Of a DNA stretch of 5,100 nucleotides, positions 1 through 4,642 are shown piece by piece. Position 1 is the stretch's first letter. Each line of letters begins with the position of its first letter. Position numbers and translations under genes: made by a program. This DNA is from Gammaproteobacteria bacterium (GTDB lineage: Bacteria > Pseudomonadota > Gammaproteobacteria > Eutrophobiales > Eutrophobiaceae): the NCBI GenBank assembly GCA_004356415.1, contig SMWN01000060.1:1-5100 (forward strand), given 5' to 3'. The notes below the pieces were generated by a model, which was not told the origin of the DNA, did no database searches, and saw only the letters and a list, made by a program, of their open reading frames with translations.

Positions 1-55
1 TAAGAAATATTTTTTATAAGTCATGATGATTAAATCATTATATATGGATTCATTA

Positions 56-68
56 TATATAGTTCCAT
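56..68. repeat. 13-bp direct repeat, copy 1
   Basis: TATATAGTTCCAT occurs here and again, identical and in the same orientation, at 913-925. The two copies bracket the stretch that holds the REP-like hairpin and the transposase remnant. They could mark the borders of an inserted block, but the surroundings are AT-rich, so chance similarity is quite possible. Confidence 0.3.
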
Positions 69-81
69 AAAGTCAGGCTTA

Positions 82-93
82 TATGCGCGCATA
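82..93. repeat. Perfect 12-bp palindrome
   Basis: TATGCGCGCATA is a perfect palindrome with a GC-only core inside AT-rich DNA, about 20 bp left of the REP-like hairpin. It could be a protein-binding site or a short cruciform; nothing nearby shows which. Confidence 0.3.
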
Positions 94-112
94 ATAAAAA
101 CGTGAAAAAATC

Positions 113-157
113 GGGGCCAGGTCTTACATTAACATATTGTATTGCAAGACCTGGCCC
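113..157. repeat. REP-like hairpin (RAYT type), possible leftward terminator
   Basis: A perfect 12-bp inverted repeat (GGGCCAGGTCTT at 114-125 against AAGACCTGGCCC at 146-157) encloses a 20-base loop. Its sequence closely resembles the dispersed hairpins that flank REP-associated tyrosine transposases (RAYT, TnpA-REP) in many proteobacteria, where the usual form is a GGTCAGGTCTT-type stem; this is recalled from that family and not searched. No transposase lies next to it here, so it would be an orphan copy. Read leftward, the stem is followed directly by CGATTTTTT, so it could also end reverse-strand transcription like an intrinsic terminator. Confidence 0.6.
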
Positions 158-165
158 TAAAAAGC

Positions 166-270
166 TTAATTGCATCCAAGCGAATCGCCTAGGAACTTGA
201 TCTGATCCGCGATCAACTCTGCATCCTCTTTTGGCCGATAGCAGACGCTGTCTGTCAGATCATATCTGAG
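166..270 (-). pseudogene. Short open frame, possible C-terminal remnant of a lost gene
   Basis: On the reverse strand a frame runs 34 codons to a TAA at 166-168 and is closed upstream by a TGA at 271-273. It has no ATG start. The peptide contains SVCYRPKEDAELIADQIKFL, which reads like an ordinary charged, amphipathic C-terminus and not like random AT-rich translation. I do not recognise the family. It ends about 10 bp before the REP-like hairpin, whose leftward T-tract would suit a terminator for such a gene. It may be the tail of a gene whose front was lost by insertion or deletion, or a chance open frame. Confidence 0.25.
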
Positions 271-352
271 TCAATGCCCTTTAAAAGCAAATAAGCAGAA
301 CTTTCCCACTTACGGTGTTTGGTGCCTCATATTAATCACTATGAATGTCTTG

Positions 353-369
353 AAATCACTTAGTGACTT
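353..369. repeat. Imperfect 17-bp palindrome
   Basis: AAATCACT and AGTGACTT sit around a single central T and pair at seven of eight positions. It lies in the stretch 271-451, where I see no gene and nothing else definite. It could be a relic of a mobile-element end or an operator; no gene nearby supports either. Confidence 0.25.
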
Positions 370-451
370 ATTCGTAACATTCCCATTTATGGTCATTAAT
401 AGGAAAGAATCAAGGTAATTTCTTATCAATTAAATTTAGGGCAATCGTGTC

Positions 452-791
452 TCATTTTTTTTGAAGGGATACAGCCATTTCATAGAAAGGCAACCACAGT
501 GGAATAGCCGCCTTGAGTTTCTTGGAACACATCTGGTCACAGGCAAACCAGAGGCGTTTCAGCGTGGTTAATAACGGTGGTGACGGATAGACTGGCCCGT
601 TGCGGCTTACGCAACTTGCCGCGCAGGTTCAATGACCGTATCGCATATTTGCGGTGATAGCCGCACACGGCACAGAATTCATCAAGAATAGTTGCCTTGG
701 CCTTTTTACCTGCTCGACGATAACGAAGTCGAATCGCTTTTAGATAGGCCTGCCGTTGATTTTTACCTGTATTACAGTCCTCAATTTCGGT
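452..791 (-). pseudogene. Frameshifted N-terminal remnant of an insertion-sequence transposase
   Basis: Reading leftward from about 791, one frame gives an N-terminal transposase segment with RQAYLKAIRLRYRRAGKKAK, then ATILDEFCAVCGYHRKYAIR. This frame runs into a TGA at 537-539. Near 575-590 the likeness passes to another frame, which continues with LKRLWFACDQMCSKKLKAAI and PLWLPFYEMA before a TGA at 452-454. Together they match the N-terminal part of the IS1202/ISNCY-like transposases with an integrase core that I know from proteobacteria, whose usual text is YLKAIR...RILDEFCAVCGY...W.ASDQ.CSKRLK. The family name is from memory. The DDE catalytic domain, roughly the last two thirds of such a protein, is absent, and there is no clear ATG at the front. 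The element is therefore dead: frameshifted and truncated. Confidence 0.7.
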
Positions 792-861
792 TACCTGTAA
801 TATGAGTCAACGATGCTAAACTACTACTCCCTAGGGTTACATTTAATTTGAGTCAATGCGC
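790..861. repeat. Direct repeats with TGAGTCAA core, likely insertion-sequence end
   Basis: Two related sites of about 21 bp, beginning GTTAC at 790 and 836, share the core TGAGTCAA (803-810 and 849-856), 46 bp apart and in the same orientation. A third copy of the extended core TGAGTCAATGC is at 267-277 and matches 849-859 exactly. The pair lies just upstream of the transposase remnant, where an insertion-sequence end with repeated transposase-binding sites would be expected. That assignment is inference; no target duplication was identified. Confidence 0.4.
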
Positions 862-1176
862 AAGAAGAAAAGGATATTGACCAGACGACGAAAGTTTCCT
901 AACCTTAAATTCTATATAGTTCCATGTTTTATGTGGGAATAGATAACAATAGGTAAATTTATATCCAGGAATATTTCTATAAAATGTTGAACATGAAATA
1001 TGAGTTACGTTATCTAAATATGCTTAACATATTATATATTCGACAGATTATAGTCCTTGTTTTTATTTTATCATAACATTATGAATTTATTATGTTATTT
1101 AAGATATTACGAAAGTATTATTAACATTGTCATAGTGTCTGCATAGGTAATCACAAGTTGTTCAAATTACTCATAC
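862..1176. other. AT-rich intergenic region, no gene seen
   Basis: This stretch of 315 bases has no credible reading frame on either strand and is strongly AT-rich between about 900 and 1140. It must contain the promoter of the downstream MerR-type gene. A TTGTCA at 1127-1132 could be a -35, but no good -10 lies at the usual distance, so I do not call a promoter. It contains no copy of the regulator's presumed operator, so autoregulation through that sequence is not evident. A 13-bp repeat at 913-925 matches 56-68. Confidence 0.6.
913..925. repeat. 13-bp direct repeat, copy 2
   Basis: TATATAGTTCCAT is identical to 56-68 and in the same orientation. It is the right-hand copy of the pair that brackets the mobile-element debris. 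Confidence 0.3.
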
Positions 1177-1629
1177 ATGAAAAAACAACAGATGCCCCAA
1201 GCTAATTTACGTATTGGTCAATTAGCGAAACAGCTGAATACGACAACAAAGACACTTCGGTTTTACGAAGACATAGGGCTGTTTACTTCAATAGCACGCA
1301 GTGATGCAGGCTATCGACTGTATGATACTAAATCAATTAACCAAGCACGCCTGGTTTTACAACTGCGACGATTAGGGTTAACGCTTAAGGAATTAAATGA
1401 GCTACTCAATACTAAGGATACTAGGTCATTCCGGCAGCGGGTAACCAGCCTGATGGATGAAAAATTACGCGATACTGATGAAAATCTGGTCGTACTTCAA
1501 GGTCGCCGGGACGATCTGGCTGCTCGCCATCAAGCGCTATTATCAACTCCCAGAGACAGGGTGGCCGATTGTATTTGTGATGCCCTTTTAAGTCCCTGTA
1601 CATGCGCGAATGAACAATCTACAAAATAG
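1177..1629 (+). CDS. MerR-family transcriptional regulator, probable metal sensor
   Basis: A 150-residue regulator of the MerR family. The winged-helix DNA-binding domain is at residues 11-80, with IGQLAKQL, the turn, the TLRFYEDIGL signature (26-35) and the wing GYRLYD (45-50). A long dimerisation helix follows at about 84-120. The C-terminus carries four cysteines in DCICDALLSPCTC (C132, C134, C141, C143). Paired cysteines seven to eight residues apart in this loop are how CueR and PbrR/CadR relatives bind metal. By my hand alignment the residue at the start of the dimerisation helix that separates monovalent (Ser) from divalent (Cys) sensors is neither here; it falls near R86. The metal is therefore not predictable; copper, nickel or another thiophilic ion are options. 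No clear ribosome site precedes the ATG at 1177, and ATG 1192 (M6) is an alternative start. The gene lies 111 bp before the hydrogenase genes on the same strand, and the matching operator is in that gap, so they are its likely target. Confidence 0.85.
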   Translation: MKKQQMPQANLRIGQLAKQLNTTTKTLRFYEDIGLFTSIARSDAGYRLYDTKSINQARLVLQLRRLGLTLKELNELLNTKDTRSFRQRVTSLMDEKLRDTDENLVVLQGRRDDLAARHQALLSTPRDRVADCICDALLSPCTCANEQSTK

Positions 1630-1663
1630 TATCGACGTTCATTATTTCAACGACAATAAGTAG

Positions 1664-1695
1664 TTGACCTTCCCCTATAGAGGAAGGTTTACCAT
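1664..1695 (+). promoter_or_regulatory. MerR-type stretched promoter with dyad operator for the hydrogenase operon
   Basis: A -35 box TTGACC (1664-1669) and a -10 box TACCAT (1690-1695) are 20 bp apart, longer than the usual 17 and typical of promoters that MerR-family activators untwist. Between and overlapping them lies a 22-bp dyad (1667-1688) with arms ACCTTCC and GGAAGGT around CTATAG; ten of eleven base pairs match. The arms equal those I recall from the CueR operator of the E. coli copA promoter, and the CTATAG recalls PbrR/CadR sites. The first codon of the small subunit is about 45 bp downstream. The regulator encoded just upstream is the obvious ligand. Confidence 0.85.
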
Positions 1696-1740
1696 TCATA
1701 AAACGTAATCAATCTTTAGCTTATTTAGAGGGTATCAGTC

Positions 1741-3018
1741 ATGGCAAATGGGCTCAACGAAACAACATTAACTAATGCGCACTCACCCACCTTCACACTC
1801 GAAGAAGGCCCAATCACAGAGGTACATGCCTTTTGGTTGGCCGGGATGAGTTGTGATGGATGTTCGATCGCTACTCTCGGTGCCAGGAATCCCAGTGTTG
1901 AGCAATTAATGACCGCGGCTATTCCCGGCATACCAAAAGTTATCCTGCACCACCCGGTACTTGATACGGAGGCAGGTCACCGTTTCATGGAGCCTTATCA
2001 CCAGGCAGTCCGTGGTGAACTGGGGGCCCCATACGTGGTGTTGTACGAGGGCTCAGTGGCCGATGAGCAAATCGCCGAGGACTACGGCGGCTTCTGGTGC
2101 ACCATGGGTATAGAAGAAATGGATGATGGTAGCAGGCGACCATATCCAACCGCAAAGATGTTAAAAGATCTTGCGCCAGGCGCTGCAGCAGTTTTAGCCG
2201 TGGGCACCTGTGCCACCTGGGGAGGAGTTCCTGCAGCTGTGGGTAATGTGACTCATGCTATGGGAACAATGGATTTCCTGGGTAAGGACTATCGGAGTGC
2301 GTTGGGTCTGCCGGTGATTAATATCCCTGGTTGTGCGCCAATAGGTGATAACATCACCGAAACCATTACCGCTGTGCTGATGTTCCTTGCTGGAGTTGCA
2401 CCCTTGCTGGAGCTAGATGAACTCGGTCGACCGGCCTGGATGTTTGGTGGGACGGTGCATCAGGGTTGCACACGTGCCGGTTATTACGAGGAAGGGCTGT
2501 TTGCCGATGAATATGGACAGAAAGAGTGTCTGGTGGAACTCGGTTGTTGGGGTCCTGTGGTCCAATGTAATATGACCAAGCGCGGCGCATCTGGGCACAA
2601 TGGCGGTTGTATGAACACGGGCGGTATCTGTATCGGTTGCACCATGCCTGGTTTCCCCGATGCCTTTGCGCCTTTTTATAAGGCCCCGCCTGGCAAATTT
2701 ATCTCTGGTACTGCAAGCCGCATGGTTGGCAGCTTTATCCGGCCACTCAGGCGGATTAGCCAACGCAGGAGCAATATGACCAACCGCTGGACCAAGACCG
2801 GTCACATACCGAGTGGTTGGGGTCATGTGCAAGCACCGGGTATGTTCATGAAGGGTTTCCACTACTTCTACAAAAAAATTCAAACTTGGGGTAGTGGTTT
2901 TCATCCTGACGGTACAGCCCAACAACGCAATTTGCAGGCATCGGCACATCGCTTTATCAAAGAAGGTGGAAAGCGTTCAGATCAGAGGATGTACGCAGAA
3001 GCGGAGGCCGGTAGATGA
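1741..3018 (+). CDS. [NiFe]-hydrogenase small subunit, group 1h/1l-like
   Basis: This is the electron-transfer subunit of a [NiFe]-hydrogenase, 425 residues, which would pass electrons from H2 through three iron-sulfur clusters. Proximal ligands are C38 and C41 (GMSCDGCS), C157 (GTCATWGG) and C198 (PGCAP). Distal ligands are H240, C243, C263 and C269. Medial ligands are C276, C290, C297 and C300 (GICIGCTMPGFPD). Twelve ligands fit three [4Fe-4S] clusters. There is no Tat signal (no RRxFxK), so the enzyme should stay on the cytoplasmic side. No C-terminal membrane helix is present; instead about 118 residues follow the PGFPD motif, rich in Arg, Lys and aromatic residues (for example SFIRPLRRISQRR). 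The overall text resembles the high-affinity uptake enzymes around groups 1h and 1l, but the group 1h proximal Asp is Cys here. The start has a good site, GAGGG at 1728-1732, 8 bp before ATG. The stop overlaps the next gene by ATGA. Transcription is probably from the MerR-type promoter. Confidence 0.95.
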   Translation: MANGLNETTLTNAHSPTFTLEEGPITEVHAFWLAGMSCDGCSIATLGARNPSVEQLMTAAIPGIPKVILHHPVLDTEAGHRFMEPYHQAVRGELGAPYVVLYEGSVADEQIAEDYGGFWCTMGIEEMDDGSRRPYPTAKMLKDLAPGAAAVLAVGTCATWGGVPAAVGNVTHAMGTMDFLGKDYRSALGLPVINIPGCAPIGDNITETITAVLMFLAGVAPLLELDELGRPAWMFGGTVHQGCTRAGYYEEGLFADEYGQKECLVELGCWGPVVQCNMTKRGASGHNGGCMNTGGICIGCTMPGFPDAFAPFYKAPPGKFISGTASRMVGSFIRPLRRISQRRSNMTNRWTKTGHIPSGWGHVQAPGMFMKGFHYFYKKIQTWGSGFHPDGTAQQRNLQASAHRFIKEGGKRSDQRMYAEAEAGR

Positions 3019-3314
3019 GTGCGAATGAGATCTATCAATGGTGGTTTATCTGGTTGGCAATAGGTGCTGGTATTGTGGTTGCAGCTGCGGCCTTGTTGAT
3101 TACGATTGTCATTGTGGCTCACCGCATTGCCGTATTAGCGAAAACTGCCATTGCAGTCCTACTTGAAATTGAAGCGAATACCAAGTCTATCTGGGAACTC
3201 AATACCTCCAGGAAAGTAGCAGGTAATCTGCTGGATGGTGCAACAGCGATTGAAGACAATGCTGGCACAATCTTAAATGCCTTGTCAAAGACTGAAGATA
3301 AACAGGCTGCGTAA
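3015..3314 (+). CDS. Small single-pass membrane protein, family A, first copy
   Basis: 99 residues: a short N-terminus, one strong membrane helix at about 9-35, HR (36-37) at its end, then a charged, probably helical tail. The tail IEANTKSIWELNT...VAGNLLDGATAIEDNAG aligns without gaps to the tail of the protein at 3992-4348 (shared I..NT.SI..LN, then VA and A.A.ED..G). The two are therefore paralogues, and the protein at 3340-3666 is a more distant third. No function is known to me. Its place between the hydrogenase subunits, with an ATGA overlap to the small-subunit stop and its own GGAGG at 3003-3007, argues for a structural part of the complex. A membrane anchor, or a channel giving quinone access, is the likeliest role. 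Small membrane proteins are, as I recall, associated with group 1l hydrogenases. Confidence 0.8.
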   Translation: MSANEIYQWWFIWLAIGAGIVVAAAALLITIVIVAHRIAVLAKTAIAVLLEIEANTKSIWELNTSRKVAGNLLDGATAIEDNAGTILNALSKTEDKQAA

Positions 3315-3339
3315 TAAACCTAAACAACAGGAAAACTAA

Positions 3340-3666
3340 ATGCAATTACCTACTTCACCTGAGCAAGCCGCACAATTTGTCTGGATAGCTTCGTTAGTGG
3401 TTGGATTAATAGTCAGCCTAGTGGTAGCGCTATTGTTGTGGTTGATCCATCGTGAGGCTGGTGTTATCAATCAACGTGTAGATAAAATATGGGAAGTGGG
3501 TCAACGGGTGGCCTCAAATACGATCCAGATCCCCATACTTTACCGTATCAACGAGACGGTAGGACAAATCTTTGCCAGGGTGGGTGGAATTGTAACAGGG
3601 ACAGCCGCCATCAAATCCCATGCAAAGGGTTGCCCAGGCTGCCCACACTGTATGCTAGATCACTAA
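3340..3666 (+). CDS. Small membrane protein, family A, with cysteine-rich C-terminus
   Basis: 108 residues with one membrane helix at about 12-36, ending in IHR (36-38) like its paralogues. A soluble helix follows that contains SNTIQIPIL (59-67), matching the ANTKSI and ENTSSIPAL motifs of the proteins at 3015 and 3992. Unlike them it ends in HAKGCPGCPHCMLDH (94-108), with C98, C101, C104 and histidines 94, 103 and 108. This looks able to bind a metal ion or an iron-sulfur cluster. The start is supported by AGGA at 3329-3332, 7 bp before ATG. It is separated from the preceding gene by 25 bp and follows a tandem TAATAA stop. Function unknown; an electron-relay or metal-handling part of the hydrogenase membrane module is possible, but a purely structural site is as likely. 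Confidence 0.8.
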   Translation: MQLPTSPEQAAQFVWIASLVVGLIVSLVVALLLWLIHREAGVINQRVDKIWEVGQRVASNTIQIPILYRINETVGQIFARVGGIVTGTAAIKSHAKGCPGCPHCMLDH

Positions 3667-3701
3667 TCTTGTAGAATTAATTAACAGAAAAGGTAAGAAT
3701 C

Positions 3702-3995
3702 ATGATCCTCCTCACCATCTTGACCGCAATCCTGGTGGTCGTTTTCTTTTTGGTACTGGCCTATGGCTTAATTAAGATCAGTTCAATGTTGCGATCAATA
3801 GGCGGCACACCCACGAGTTTCCTTGCCAAAATTCGATTCGGTCTGCGTGCTATTGAAACGGAAACGGGTCATTTGACACCCCAGGTTGTCCGCTTGAATG
3901 ATGGATTAACCCAGGTTGGTGCAGGATTAAAGGAAGTCGATCGAAATCTAGTCGATGTTATTGAAGCTGCGGTGAAACAAGAGAGGTATCAATGA
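3702..3995 (+). CDS. Small single-pass membrane protein, family B, first copy
   Basis: 97 residues, with a membrane helix starting almost at the N-terminus (about 2-26), a linker with GGTPTS (34-39), then LAKIRFGLRAIETET (41-55) and an amphipathic helix to the end. Residues 47-90 align without gaps to residues 44-87 of the protein at 4345-4629: GL.A(I/V)...T..L, then LN.GL, L..V..NL..(V/I)..A. The two form a second paralogous family, distinct from family A in having no HR motif or NT..I motif. The start is preceded by AAAAGG, ending at 3692. The stop overlaps the next start (ATGA). I do not know its function; heptad-like hydrophobic spacing in the tail suggests helix packing with its partners in the hydrogenase complex. 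Confidence 0.8.
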   Translation: MILLTILTAILVVVFFLVLAYGLIKISSMLRSIGGTPTSFLAKIRFGLRAIETETGHLTPQVVRLNDGLTQVGAGLKEVDRNLVDVIEAAVKQERYQ

Positions 3996-4348
3996 TGGGA
4001 TACATTATGAATTATATTCAAGGTATCGATCCTACTGCGATGACATTGCCGCTGATCGTCTATGTTATCTGGGGTGGCACGTTGCTCGTCATTCTGGTCG
4101 TTATCGTACCACTGGCAGTTTTCCTACTGCATAGGACACTGACAGCCGCCTGGTCGATCCGCCGTTATATGGCCGACATGCTTGCGGGTGGTGTAGGCAT
4201 CGCTGAAAATACCAGTTCCATCCCCGCCTTGAATGATACCATCGCGGTAGCAACCGATATGGTCAATACGGCGAAGGCCCTTGAGGACCACAGTGGCGCC
4301 CTCGGCGAAGTCCTGGCACAAAGGGCAGCTAGGGGGACAACATCATGA
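3992..4348 (+). CDS. Small single-pass membrane protein, family A, third copy
   Basis: 118 residues, with a long N-terminal lead, a membrane helix at about 19-46 ending in LHR (46-48), then a tail with IAENTSSIPALND (70-82) and AKALEDHSG (94-102). These correspond residue by residue to the first small protein of the operon, at 3015-3314. The gene overlaps its upstream neighbour by ATGA, with GAGAGG at 3981-3986 as ribosome site; a second ATG at 3995 is an alternative start. The stop again overlaps the next gene by ATGA, so three consecutive genes are likely coupled in translation. Function unknown; presumed part of the membrane module of the hydrogenase. Confidence 0.8.
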   Translation: MMGYIMNYIQGIDPTAMTLPLIVYVIWGGTLLVILVVIVPLAVFLLHRTLTAAWSIRRYMADMLAGGVGIAENTSSIPALNDTIAVATDMVNTAKALEDHSGALGEVLAQRAARGTTS

Positions 4349-4629
4349 CACAATTGTTATTAGTGCTAACACTGACAGTAACGCTTATCGTGGTAGTCGC
4401 GTTGGTTGCTTACCTGGTAGGTATAATCATTGGACTTTGGAAAGCAAAAAATGACCTTGCCAGTTTAGCTGGAGGTCTGATCGCCGTTCGGGACAATACC
4501 CAGCCCCTGGCTGACCATATTCAAAACATCAATGGGGGTCTTTCCGCTTTATTAAGTGAATTATTGAAAGTAAACGGAAATCTGGCTGCGATTGTGGGCG
4601 TAGCTACAGATTTAAAAAACAAACAATAA
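4345..4629 (+). CDS. Small single-pass membrane protein, family B, second copy
   Basis: 94 residues: a membrane helix at about 3-31 directly at the N-terminus, a short KAKND junction, then an amphipathic tail. The tail has NINGGLSALL (61-70) and LLKVNGNLAAIVGVA (73-87), paralogous to the protein at 3702-3995. AGGGGG at 4331-4336 lies 8 bp before the ATG, which overlaps the previous stop. It is the last gene before the large subunit, 13 bp upstream. Like its relatives it has no cysteine and no recognisable catalytic motif, which fits a structural or quinone-guiding role and not redox chemistry of its own. Confidence 0.8.
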   Translation: MTQLLLVLTLTVTLIVVVALVAYLVGIIIGLWKAKNDLASLAGGLIAVRDNTQPLADHIQNINGGLSALLSELLKVNGNLAAIVGVATDLKNKQ

Positions 4630-4642
4630 GTAGGAGAAAAAT

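Noticed and set aside
1127..1155. Possible promoter for the regulator gene based on TTGTCA at 1127-1132
   Set aside because: No convincing -10 box at a normal distance; too weak to list as a feature.
1..1176. CRISPR array, tRNA or other RNA gene in the gene-poor region
   Set aside because: The repeats are too few and irregularly spaced for CRISPR, and no tRNA arms or known RNA pattern could be recognised by eye.
1421..1603. Reverse-strand open frame of 60 codons inside the regulator gene
   Set aside because: Antisense shadow of a clear MerR-family coding sequence.
1725..1931. Reverse-strand open frame overlapping the start of the small-subunit gene
   Set aside because: It opposes the conserved proximal-cluster region and has no motif of its own.
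2366..2590. Second reverse-strand open frame inside the small-subunit gene
   Set aside because: Same reasoning: no motif and fully covered by conserved sense coding.
2413..2949. Open frame of 178 codons on the reverse strand, opposite the small-subunit gene
   Set aside because: It lies wholly antisense to a strongly conserved hydrogenase gene, and its translation has no recognisable motif. It is a by-product of codon use in the real gene.
3489..3674. Forward open frame of 61 codons overlapping the second small membrane protein
   Set aside because: The overlapping frame has the membrane helix, paralogue motifs and ribosome site; this one has none of these.
4124..4353. Two reverse-strand open frames opposite the fourth small gene
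   Set aside because: No motif, and they oppose a gene supported by paralogy and start-stop overlaps.
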